Below are positions 37,412 through 46,367 of a stretch of DNA of 52,449 nucleotides, one piece after another (position 1 is the first letter of the stretch; each line of letters opens with the position of its first letter). The position numbers were made by a program, and so were the translations under genes. Origin of the DNA: an uncultured Collinsella sp. (GTDB lineage: Bacteria; Actinomycetota; Coriobacteriia; Coriobacteriales; Coriobacteriaceae); the NCBI GenBank assembly GCA_900541725.1, contig UQLB01000017.1:1-52449 (forward strand), written 5' to 3'. Below the pieces are notes generated by a model. It was not told where the DNA came from. It made no database searches and saw only the letters and a list, made by a program, of their open reading frames with translations.

Positions 37412-38965
37412 ATGGCACAGCGTCATCTTCCTGCACTCCTAATTATCATGGACGGCTGCGGCCTGGCTCCGGCCGATGGCGAGAACGCCGTCGCCGCTGC
37501 CAAGACGCCCTTCCTTGATAGCCTGTACGAGAAGTATCCCCACACCACGCTCGGCGCTTCGGGCGAGGACGTGGGTCTTCCCGATGGCCAGATGGGCAAC
37601 TCCGAGGTGGGTCACCTCAACATCGGTGCCGGCCGCATCGTGTTCCAGGAGCTTTCGCGCATCAACAACGCCATCAAGGACGGCTCCATCGCCAAGAACG
37701 AGGTCTTCGTCAAGGCTATGGACGACGTCAAGGCTGACGGCAAGACTCTTCACCTCATGGGCCTTATGAGCCCTGGCGGTGTTCATTCTCACATGAACCA
37801 CGTCGAGGCTCTGGTCAAGATGGCTGCCGAGCACGGTGTCAAGACCGTTCGCGTCCACGCCTTCATGGATGGCCGCGACGTTGACCCGCAGTCCGGTGCC
37901 GGTTACATGAGTGAGTTCTGCGCCTTCCTGGCTAAGATCTCCGAGGAGACCGGTTGCGACGCTCGCGTTGCCACCGTCTCGGGCCGTTATTGGGCCATGG
38001 ACCGCGATAATCGTTGGGAGCGCATCCAGCGCGCCTACGACGTCATGGTCAACGCGTCCGATGCCGATGTCGACCCCGTTGCCGGTATCAAGGCCTACTA
38101 CGAGAAGGATCCGCGCGGCGACGAGTTCGTCGAGCCCTTCGCTGCCCACAACGAGGGCATCCACGAGGGCGACGCGGCTATCTTCTTTAATTTCCGTCCC
38201 GACCGCGCTCGTCAGATGACCCGCGTGTTCACGGACAAGGAGTTCGACGGCTTTGAGCGCGAGCAGATCAAGCTTTCGCACTTTGTGACGATGACCGAGT
38301 ACGATCCGACGTTTGACGTCGAGGTCGCCTTCCCCAAGACGTTCCCCGAGAACGTCCTGGCCGACGTTATCGCCGCCAACGGCCTGAAGCAGCTGCACAC
38401 CGCCGAGACCGAGAAGTACGCCCACGTGACGTTCTTCCTCAACGGCGGCATCGAGGAGCCCAAGGAGGGCGAGGAGCGCGTGCTCGTCGCTTCCCCCAAG
38501 GTCGCTACCTACGATCTGCAGCCCGAGATGAGCGCTCCCGAGGTTACCGAGAAGCTTGTCGCCGCCATCAACGAGGATCGCGCTGATTTCTACATCGTGA
38601 ACTTCGCGAACTGCGACATGGTTGGTCACACCGGTGTCTTCGACGCCGCCGTTAAGGCCGTCGAGGCCGTTGACGATGCCCTGTCTAGGGTTGTCCCGGC
38701 GATTCTCGCCAAGGGCGGCTTTGCGCTGATCACCGCCGACCACGGCAACGCCGATCACATGTTTGACGTTGCTTCCGACGGTTCCAAGCATCCGTTTACG
38801 GCTCACACCACCAACCGCGTTCCGTTCATCATCGTTGATGAGAAGGCCAAGCTCACCGGTATCGAGGACGGCCGTCTTTCCGATATCGCTCCGACCATGC
38901 TCACCATGGCTGGTATTGAGCCTTCCGCCGAGATGACGGGCCGCGTGCTCGCCACCGAGGCCTAA
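37412..38965 (+). CDS. gpmI: 2,3-bisphosphoglycerate-independent phosphoglycerate mutase
   Basis: The 517-residue cofactor-independent mutase interconverts 3- and 2-phosphoglycerate using two Mn ions. The N-terminal metal motif is IIMDGCGL (Asp14), the phosphoserine nucleophile is Ser64 in MGNSEVGHLNIGAGR, and the C-terminal metal motif is ITADHGNADHM. It follows tpiA by 5 nt in a pgk-tpiA-gpmI unit; enolase is not in the window. A strong terminator closes the unit. Confidence 0.97.
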   Translation: MAQRHLPALLIIMDGCGLAPADGENAVAAAKTPFLDSLYEKYPHTTLGASGEDVGLPDGQMGNSEVGHLNIGAGRIVFQELSRINNAIKDGSIAKNEVFVKAMDDVKADGKTLHLMGLMSPGGVHSHMNHVEALVKMAAEHGVKTVRVHAFMDGRDVDPQSGAGYMSEFCAFLAKISEETGCDARVATVSGRYWAMDRDNRWERIQRAYDVMVNASDADVDPVAGIKAYYEKDPRGDEFVEPFAAHNEGIHEGDAAIFFNFRPDRARQMTRVFTDKEFDGFEREQIKLSHFVTMTEYDPTFDVEVAFPKTFPENVLADVIAANGLKQLHTAETEKYAHVTFFLNGGIEEPKEGEERVLVASPKVATYDLQPEMSAPEVTEKLVAAINEDRADFYIVNFANCDMVGHTGVFDAAVKAVEAVDDALSRVVPAILAKGGFALITADHGNADHMFDVASDGSKHPFTAHTTNRVPFIIVDEKAKLTGIEDGRLSDIAPTMLTMAGIEPSAEMTGRVLATEA

Positions 38966-39025
38966 TAGAAAACAAATACCGTTTTCTAGTAAGGGGGTTG
39001 TCCACAACCGGACAACCCCCTTTTT
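38966..39025 (+). terminator. Double-hairpin terminator of the glycolytic unit
   Basis: A small A/T hairpin (TAGAAAAC 38966-38973 with GTTTTCTA 38981-38988) precedes a strong one: GGGGGTTGTCC (38993-39003) with GGACAACCCCC (39010-39020), 6-nt loop, then TTTTT. Confidence 0.95.
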
Positions 39026-39129
39026 GGTATTTCTGCCATTTCCACCCCGTCCTTGAGTGGCAGGTAGGGGAGAGCGGGGGATTGTGGTACAGTACTGGAG
39101 TTTAAACTGTTCTATTAAGGAGCTTATCT

Positions 39130-39384
39130 ATGGGTCCGTTCCAGATTCTTCTGTTTGTCGTTTGGGCTGTCTCTGCCGTGGCGCTGACGATTCTCGTCCT
39201 GATGCATTCCGGTAAGGGCACCGGCGTTTCGGATATGATCGCTAGCTCGCTGTATAACTCCAGCTCTGCCACGGGCGTCATGGAGCAGAACCTCGATCGT
39301 CTGACGGTAATTATGGCCGTTGTTTTTGCCGTGTGCGTCGTCCTGTGCATGTTCTTCTTCCCGCAGGGCATCGTCGGCTTCTAA
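39130..39384 (+). CDS. secG: Preprotein translocase subunit SecG
   Basis: An 84-residue membrane protein with two hydrophobic helices (about 4-25 and 59-80) joined by the conserved cytoplasmic loop LMHSGKGTGVSDMIASSL. SecG assists SecYE in protein export. AAGGAG lies 7 nt before the ATG. It sits between two terminators, so it is monocistronic; downstream of glycolytic genes is its usual position in Gram-positive bacteria. Confidence 0.93.
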   Translation: MGPFQILLFVVWAVSAVALTILVLMHSGKGTGVSDMIASSLYNSSSATGVMEQNLDRLTVIMAVVFAVCVVLCMFFFPQGIVGF

Positions 39385-39405
39385 GCACGAGCCGCATAAA
39401 TATTC

Positions 39406-39437
39406 AAAAAGGGTCCCGTAAGTGCGGGACCCTTTTT
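39406..39437 (+). terminator. Terminator after secG
   Basis: GGGTCCCG (39411-39418) pairs with CGGGACCC (39425-39432) with a 6-nt loop. Five A residues before and five T residues after extend the stem, so it can act on both strands. The remaining 240 nt before the next gene hold a possible -10 TATAAA near 39533 without a clear -35 box. Confidence 0.95.
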
Positions 39438-39678
39438 GTTTACATATTTGTAACAGAGTCAAAATATCCCCACATACTTCGCCCAACTAAAGAAATTCTC
39501 GACCGTTAACCGGAATTAGCCCCAAATTGTGTATAAAATGCGCTACTGTATTGCAAAACGTTGGTCCGTTGTGCATAACCAGCCATAGCAGCGGGCGGCG
39601 TTTTGATGGTTCGGATCGGATTGTTTCGACATGTGTCCGACTGAACATTTCTTTGTCCTATCTCATAAGGAGGATGGC

Positions 39679-41355
39679 ATGGCTGATTCTATGTTCCACC
39701 AGCCCGTTATGGGTCGTCGCGCCTTTGTTGGCGGCACCCTTGCTGCGAGCTCCATGGCTTTTCTTGCCGCATGTGGCAAGAAGGGTGGCGACGCTTCCGG
39801 TTCTGAGTCCGGTTCGACGCTGAACTTCTACATCAACAACCCGGTCTGCATCGACCCCTACAATGTCCAGGAGGACCAGGGCACTCAGGTCGAGTACCAG
39901 CTCTTTGACGCTCTGACCTCTTACGACGCCGAGAAAGGCGAGATCGTTCCGCTGGCTTGCGAGTCCTTTGAGTCCAACGACGACGCCACCGAGTTTACCT
40001 TCAAGATCAAGAAGGCCAAGTTCCACAACGGTGACGACGTTACCTCCAAGTCCTTCAAGCTCGGTTGGGAGCGTCTGGTCAACACCAAGTCGGCCATCGC
40101 TACCGAGTACGGTCCTTCCGAGGTCTCCTATCACCTTTCCATGGTCGAGGGTTATGACGACCTGCTTGCCGGTAACGCTACCGAGCTCAGCGGTGTTACG
40201 TGCCCCGACGATGAGACCCTCGTCGTCAAGCTGTCTTCCGCCTACGCTGACTTCCCCTTCGTCGCCTCTCATCCGGCTCTGGCCCCGGTTCCCGAGTGCG
40301 CCGAGTCCGATGTCAAGAGCTTCTACCTTGCCCCGGTCGGTAACGGCCCGTTCATGATGGACGGCAAGTGGGAGGATGGCCAGGAGATCAACGTCAAGAA
40401 GTTCGACGATTACTATGGCGACAAGGCCAAGATCGATGGCATCCACTTCCAGGTCATCAAGGACATGGAGACCGCTTACAAGGAGTTCCAGGCCGGTAAC
40501 CTCGATGTCTGCGACGTTCCCGTCGCTCAGATCGATGCCGCCAAGAAGGATCGCGGCGTGTCCAAGGACGGCTACACCATGGGTGACGGCGAGCGCATGC
40601 TGCTCGGCGCCGAGCCTTCCACGTACTATCTGACCTGCAACACCACGGCCGAGCCGTTCAACAACGCCGACCTGCGTAGGGGCATCTCCCTGGCCATTAA
40701 CCGTGAGGCCATCTGCAAGACCATCTTCAAGGGTACCCGTACCCCTGCCGACGGCATTGTTCCTCCGGGCATCGATGGCTACAAGGAGGGCGCATGGGAG
40801 TTCTGCGCCTACGATGTCGACAAGGCTAACGAGTACCTCGACAAGGTTGCTCCCGCTGGCGCTAACGGGGATCGTGGCATTAGCGTGACCCTGTCCTACA
40901 ACCAGGACGGCGGTCACAAGGAGATCATGGAGTCCATCATCGGCGACCTCGCCAAGGTTGGCGTCAACGCCGTCTCCGATACCCCTGAGTGGTCTGCCCT
41001 GCTCGAGCAGTATCAGAACTTTAACTATCAGTTCGGTCGTCTGGGTTGGATTGCCGACTACCCGATCATGGACAACTTCCTGTATCCGCTGTTCCACTCC
41101 GACTCCCTCGGTGGCGACAACCGCTCCGGTTACAACAACCCCGAGTTCGACGCCAAGGTCGACGAGGCTCGTACTATTGTTGACGACGAGGAGCGCGTCG
41201 CTAAGATGCAGGAGGCCGATGCAATGGTCGCTGCCGACTGCCCGGTCATCCCGATTATGTTCTACACGCACACCATCGCCGGCTCCGATCGCATCAAGCA
41301 CCTCTATGTCGATCCGCAGAAGCACGCCGATCTGGGTACCGCTGAGCTCGCCTAA
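39679..41355 (+). CDS. Oligopeptide-type solute-binding lipoprotein
   Basis: A 558-residue SBP_bac_5 family binding protein. The signal region reads MGRRAFVGG (twin Arg13-Arg14), a hydrophobic stretch and the lipobox LAAC with Cys32, followed by a Gly/Ser linker. It is therefore a lipoprotein, possibly Tat-exported. The family core (EFTFKIKKAKFHNGDDVTSKSF) begins near residue 108, and a late APAGANGD...LSYNQDGGHKEIME segment resembles OppA. ATG 39679 has AAGGAGG 5 nt upstream. The genes that follow give a complete five-gene importer, most likely for oligopeptides; the actual ligand is unknown. Confidence 0.92.
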   Translation: MADSMFHQPVMGRRAFVGGTLAASSMAFLAACGKKGGDASGSESGSTLNFYINNPVCIDPYNVQEDQGTQVEYQLFDALTSYDAEKGEIVPLACESFESNDDATEFTFKIKKAKFHNGDDVTSKSFKLGWERLVNTKSAIATEYGPSEVSYHLSMVEGYDDLLAGNATELSGVTCPDDETLVVKLSSAYADFPFVASHPALAPVPECAESDVKSFYLAPVGNGPFMMDGKWEDGQEINVKKFDDYYGDKAKIDGIHFQVIKDMETAYKEFQAGNLDVCDVPVAQIDAAKKDRGVSKDGYTMGDGERMLLGAEPSTYYLTCNTTAEPFNNADLRRGISLAINREAICKTIFKGTRTPADGIVPPGIDGYKEGAWEFCAYDVDKANEYLDKVAPAGANGDRGISVTLSYNQDGGHKEIMESIIGDLAKVGVNAVSDTPEWSALLEQYQNFNYQFGRLGWIADYPIMDNFLYPLFHSDSLGGDNRSGYNNPEFDAKVDEARTIVDDEERVAKMQEADAMVAADCPVIPIMFYTHTIAGSDRIKHLYVDPQKHADLGTAELA

Positions 41356-41451
41356 GAGTTTGCAGCTTCCGTGAGGGTCAAGTATTTACGTAGACCTCAT
41401 GGGAAACATACAGTTCTCCCTAACCTGGGGTAAACTGGCTGATGGTAATTT

Positions 41452-41481
41452 TGGGATGCCGGTCTGGCGATCGGCATCCCA
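41452..41481 (+). repeat. Hairpin between binding protein and permease genes
   Basis: TGGGATGCCG (41452-41461) and CGGCATCCCA (41472-41481) form a perfect 10-bp stem with a 10-nt loop, followed by only TTTAGG. As in the first transporter operon, it sits just after the binding-protein gene, where partial termination or mRNA protection would favour that gene. Confidence 0.7.
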
Positions 41482-41511
41482 TTTAGGTTAATCCCTAGAT
41501 AGGGGAGTGGT

Positions 41512-42549
41512 ATGGGTAAGTACATCGTTAAACGTGTGCTTCAGTTCATCCCGGTGTTTTTGGGCGTTACGCTGATTTTGTTCGCCCTCCAGAATATCGT
41601 GCCGGGAGACCCGATCAAGCTGATCGGTGGAGACAAGGCTCTGTCCCCCGAGGTGGAGCTTCAGCTTCGCGTTCGCTATCACCTGGTCCAGTCGGACGAG
41701 GACGGCAACGCGATCCTTGACGAGAACGGCGACCCCGTTCAAACGTCGCTCGTAGACCGTTACTTGTATTACATGAACGGCCTGCTTCATGGCGATCTGG
41801 GCAATTCGTATCAGCGCAAGCTGCCGGTTACGGAAATCTTTGCCCAGAAGTATCCGTATACGGTCAAACTCGCCGCGTGCGCCATCGTGCTCGAGGCAAT
41901 TATGGGTATCGGTGCGGGTATCATTTCGGCGGTAAAGCGTTATTCCTTCTGGGATATTTTAGTAACGCTCACCACGTCGATCCTCGTTGCGGTCCCGGCC
42001 TTCTGGCTCGGTATGTTGCTGCAGCTGTTCTTTGGCGTCATCCTCAAGGACGCCACGGGCGGTGCAATCTCCATGCCGATCTCGGGTGCCGGCGGTTCCA
42101 GCTCTCAGTATCAGGATTGGATGCACTATGTGCTTCCGACCATTACGCTGGCTTCGGTTTCGACCGCTTATGCTGCGCGCATTATGCGCTCGCAGCTGCT
42201 TGACGTCATGAACCAGGATTACATCCGTACGGCAAAGGCCAAGGGTCTCTCCAATCGTGCGATCATCGTCAAGCATGCGCTTAAGAATGCACTCATCCCC
42301 GTCGTTACCTATATTGGTGTCGACTTTGGCGGCATGCTTTCGGGCGCCATCCTGACCGAGACGGTCTTCAACTGGCCCGGTATCGGCTATGAGGTCTATC
42401 GCGCCATTAGCATGCGTGACTGGCCCATCGTTATGGGCGGCGTTACGCTCATCGTTGTCGTCGTCATGGTGATCAACCTGCTCGTCGACATTAGCTATGC
42501 ATTCCTCGACCCGCGCATCCGCCTTGGCGGTCCGTCGGATAAGGCCTAA
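41512..42549 (+). CDS. ABC transporter permease, OppB type
   Basis: A 345-residue permease with six predicted helices. The N-terminus MGKYIVKRVLQFIPVFLGVTLILF is typical of OppB/DppB. The periplasmic region between helices 1 and 2 is enlarged and acidic (about residues 45-80). The EAA loop DVMNQDYIRTAKAKGLSNRAI appears near residue 228 and FNWPGIG near 282. AGGGGAG precedes the ATG. oppC-like follows after 14 nt. Confidence 0.93.
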   Translation: MGKYIVKRVLQFIPVFLGVTLILFALQNIVPGDPIKLIGGDKALSPEVELQLRVRYHLVQSDEDGNAILDENGDPVQTSLVDRYLYYMNGLLHGDLGNSYQRKLPVTEIFAQKYPYTVKLAACAIVLEAIMGIGAGIISAVKRYSFWDILVTLTTSILVAVPAFWLGMLLQLFFGVILKDATGGAISMPISGAGGSSSQYQDWMHYVLPTITLASVSTAYAARIMRSQLLDVMNQDYIRTAKAKGLSNRAIIVKHALKNALIPVVTYIGVDFGGMLSGAILTETVFNWPGIGYEVYRAISMRDWPIVMGGVTLIVVVVMVINLLVDISYAFLDPRIRLGGPSDKA

Positions 42550-42563
42550 GGGAGGTACGTCTC

Positions 42564-43499
42564 ATGCAGGAAACTGATTCTCAGTCTCAGGAGCAGGCTA
42601 CCGCCACCAAGGTCGCATCTGCTCCCGCCAAGTCCCGCACGCTGTGGGGCGACGCTTTTAAGCGTCTTCGTAAGAACAAGCTCGCCGTTATCGGTGTCTG
42701 CTGGATCATCATCGTCGTTGTGGTTGCCCTGACCGCAGATCTGTGGGCTAAGCCCTGGCTCGGTTCGCCGACGGCTTCCGATTCGACCACCATGGCCGAG
42801 ACATCGCTGTTGGCTCCGTGTGCCGAGCACCCGTTTGGCACCGATGCCCTCGGTCGCGACATTCTCGTCCGCGTTATCTACGGTGCACGCGTTTCGCTTT
42901 CTGTCGGTATCATGGCCACCGCCATCTCCACATTGATCGGTCTGGTCATGGGCGCCCTGGCCGGTTTCTACGGCGGCATTTGGGATACGATCATCATGCG
43001 CTGTGCGGACATCTTCCTGGCGTTCCCGTACGTGCTGTTCGTTGTCGCCATGATCGCCGTTATCGGCCGTGGTCTTCAGAACGTCTTTATCGCCATCGGC
43101 ATTCTTGGCTGGCCTTCGATTGCGCGCGTCTTCCGCTCTGCAATCTTGACGGTCAAGGAAAACGACTATGTTGATGCAGCGCGCGCGATGGGTGCATCCG
43201 ATGCTCGTATCGTCGTGCGTCACATCTTCCCGAACTCCGTCGCCTCTATCGTGGTCTACGCAACCATGAACATTGGTGGCGCCATTCTGACCGAGTCCGC
43301 TCTGTCCTTCCTCGGCATGGGCGTTATTCCGCCTACGCCTTCGTGGGGCTCCATGATTCAGGACGGTCAGCAGTATCTTCTGACCGCTCCCTGGATGATG
43401 ATCATGCCCGGTCTGGCAATTCTCTCGACGGTGCTCGCCTTCACCCTGCTGGGTGACGGTCTGCGCGACGCCCTCGACGTCAAGATGAAGGACGCATAA
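42564..43499 (+). CDS. ABC transporter permease, OppC type
   Basis: A 311-residue permease, partner of the OppB-type protein. It has a polar N-terminal tail (1-35), the first helix KLAVIGVCWIIIVVVVALTA (39-58), the family motif FGTDALGRDILVRVIYGARVS near 90-110 and the EAA loop ENDYVDAARAMGASDARIV near 200. GGGAGG lies 8 nt before the ATG. The stop is 2 nt before the ATPase gene. Confidence 0.94.
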   Translation: MQETDSQSQEQATATKVASAPAKSRTLWGDAFKRLRKNKLAVIGVCWIIIVVVVALTADLWAKPWLGSPTASDSTTMAETSLLAPCAEHPFGTDALGRDILVRVIYGARVSLSVGIMATAISTLIGLVMGALAGFYGGIWDTIIMRCADIFLAFPYVLFVVAMIAVIGRGLQNVFIAIGILGWPSIARVFRSAILTVKENDYVDAARAMGASDARIVVRHIFPNSVASIVVYATMNIGGAILTESALSFLGMGVIPPTPSWGSMIQDGQQYLLTAPWMMIMPGLAILSTVLAFTLLGDGLRDALDVKMKDA

Positions 43500-43501
43500 G
43501 G

Positions 43502-44592
43502 ATGAAGAAGAACAAGAACTATGTGGACCTGAAGGACCAGCCGGTTCCTGAGGGCCAGCATCTGCTCGAGGTCGATGACCTTAAGATGTATTTCCACACC
43601 GAGGATGGCGTTGTTCGCGCTGTCGACGGTGTCTCCTACACGCTCGATCGCGGCGAGACCCTGGGCGTCGTCGGTGAGTCCGGCTCCGGTAAGTCCGTGA
43701 CCGCCATGACCATCATGGGCCTCATCTCGATGCCTCCGGGAAAGATTGAGGGCGGCGACGTTCGCTATCGCGGTCGTTCTATCCTCGAAATGACCGAGGA
43801 AGAGATGCAGCACATTCGCGGTAACGATATCGCGATGATCTTCCAGGATCCTATGACCTCCTTGAACCCGGTCTATAAGATCGGCAAGCAGGTGGGCGAG
43901 GGCCTTCGTCTGCACCGTGGCTACTCCAAGCAGGAGGCACTCAAGCGCGCTACCGAGCTTTTGGACCTCGTGGGTATCCCCGAGCCCGAGAAGCGCGTCA
44001 ATGAGTATCCGCACCAGTTCTCGGGCGGTATGCGTCAGCGTGTCATGATTGCTATGGCTCTTGCCTGCGATCCCGATATTCTGATTGCCGACGAGCCCAC
44101 GACGGCTCTGGACGTTACCATTCAGGCTCAGATTATCGAGCTCATGCAGGAAATGCAGGAGAAGAACGGCAACGCCATCATCATGATTACCCATGACCTG
44201 GGCGTCGTCGCCGACATGGCCGACAAGATCATGGTTATGTACGCCGGCCGTCCCGTCGAGTTCGGTACTGCTGAGGAAATCTTCTACGAGAGCCGCCACC
44301 CCTACACCTGGGGCCTTATCCGCTCCATCCCGGAGCAGGCCATCGAAGAGAAGAAGCCGCTTACGCCGATTCACGGCAACCCGCCTTCGCTCATGAACCT
44401 GCCCGAGGGCTGCGTGTTCTCGCCTCGTTGTCCCTATGCGACCGATAAGTGCCGCAAGCAGCGCCCCGAGCGCGTTGTCACCGAGTCTGGTCATTACTCT
44501 GCGTGCCACTACTCCGGTGACCCCGAGTTCCTCAAGAACGCTCCTGAGACGTCCCGTACGCGCAAGGATTCCAAGAAGGGAGGCGAGGCGTA

Positions 44593-44593
<1 letters not shown>
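43502..44593 (+). CDS. ABC transporter ATPase, OppD type
   Basis: A 363-residue ATPase: Walker A GESGSGKS (58-65), Q-loop IFQDPMTSLNPVY, signature FSGGMRQR and Walker B ADEPTTALD. The C-terminal oligopeptide-type extension retains its cysteines (CVFSPRCPYATDKC, then SACHY), which in related transporters bind an iron-sulfur cluster. The stop codon overlaps the next start (TAATG), so the two ATPases are translated in concert. Confidence 0.95.
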
Positions 44594-45621
<1,028 letters not shown>

Positions 45622-45637
45622 TCGGTTGTTCTCGTCC

Positions 45638-45769
45638 GGGCCCGTGCTGGACTTAGTTTTCAGAACGTCCTCGACCATGGAAACCCCCTTATCCTGCTCC
45701 TTCGGAGCCGCGGATAAGGGGGTTTCCTGGTCTGCGGAATGTTCTGAAAACTAAGTCCAGCGCGGGCCC
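45638..45769. repeat. 132-bp imperfect palindrome 1
   Basis: The outer arm GGGCCCG...GCTGGACTTAGTTTTCAGAAC (45638-45666) pairs with the mirrored GTTCTGAAAACTAAGTCC...CGGGCCC (45741-45769) with one mismatch. After a mismatched stretch of about 12 nt per side, GGAAACCCCCTTATCC (45679-45694) pairs perfectly with 45712-45727. The loop is a small GCTCC/GGAGC hairpin. No open reading frame or T-run is present. Confidence 0.9.
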
Positions 45770-45833
45770 TGTGTTACCACTGCAGAGGGGTGCGATTCCT
45801 TGATCGCTCACTTTATCTAATAAGAAATTGAGT

Positions 45834-45888
45834 GAGGCCGGAGCTTTGGCTCCGGCCTCCCCATATAAGGGCTCGGCTTTGCCGAGCC
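45834..45888 (+). repeat. Two perfect G/C-rich hairpins
   Basis: GAGGCCGGAGC (45834-45844) with GCTCCGGCCTC (45849-45859), loop TTTG; then GGCTCGGC (45870-45877) with GCCGAGCC (45881-45888), loop TTT. They lie between the two large palindromes. Neither has a T-run. Confidence 0.8.
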
Positions 45889-45950
45889 ACCAAATTTGCA
45901 TCAGCCCCCAGAACATGTTTGAGAACTGTGTCCGGAGTACATACTCCTAG

Positions 45951-46073
45951 GGCCGGAATGAGGTCGCTTTCCAACGCATTCCGCAGGGGGCGGCATTATT
46001 TTGTAGCGCGAAGCGCGGAGCAAAATAATGCCGCATGCCCGAGGACGCGTTGGAAAGCGACCTCATTCCGGCC
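45951..46073. repeat. 123-bp palindrome 2
   Basis: A perfect 27-bp outer stem (45951-45977 with 46047-46073; begins GGCCGGAATGAGG), a mismatched 12-nt internal loop on each side, a perfect 14-bp stem GCGGCATTATTTTG (45990-46003) with 46021-46034, and a GCGC-GAA-GCGC tip. It has no coding capacity and no T-run. Confidence 0.92.
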
Positions 46074-46112
46074 CGAACAGGTCCGTCTACCTGCACATTT
46101 ACAAATTCGTAA

Positions 46113-46161
46113 ACTTTTTTGAAAAAAGTGCTTGCACAGTTCTCGAATCATAGGTTATTAT
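46113..46161 (+). promoter_or_regulatory. tRNA-Leu promoter with A/T palindrome
   Basis: ACTTTTTTGAAAAAAGT (46113-46129) is followed by TTGCAC (-35, 46132-46137) and TATTAT (-10, 46156-46161; 18-bp spacer). The palindrome recurs in the same place before both tRNA-Gly/Cys arrays. Confidence 0.8.
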
Positions 46162-46218
46162 CTTCCTCGTTGAACGCGCGGGTCCAACAAAACGAACTGC
46201 GAATCAACAACATAGCAT

Positions 46219-46308
46219 GTCGGAGTGGCGGAATTGGCAGACGCGCTAGCTTGAGGTGCTAGTGACCGCTTTTTGGTCATGCGGGTTCAAGTCCCGCCTC
46301 CGACACCA
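46219..46308 (+). tRNA. tRNA-Leu (anticodon GAG)
   Basis: A 90-nt class II tRNA. Acceptor GTCGGAG pairs with CTCCGAC, the anticodon stem CTAGC/GCTAG holds the loop TTGAGGT, the long variable arm is TGACCGC-TTTTTG-GTCA, and the T arm is GCGGG/CCCGC. Discriminator A and the CCA end are encoded. Confidence 0.97.
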
Positions 46309-46319
46309 TCGCATTTGAG

Positions 46320-46341
46320 AAGCCTCTTCGGAGGCTTTTTT
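46320..46341 (+). terminator. Terminator of tRNA-Leu
   Basis: AGCCTC (46321-46326), TTCG tetraloop, GAGGCT (46331-46336), then a run of T. It ends 26 nt before the phosphatase gene. Confidence 0.93.
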
Positions 46342-46367
46342 GTTACCGATAGACGGTGGGGTCCACG

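Noticed and set aside
39658..41325. A 555-codon minus-strand frame opposite the oligopeptide-binding protein
   Set aside because: Same antisense effect; the plus-strand product has a signal sequence, lipobox and family motifs.
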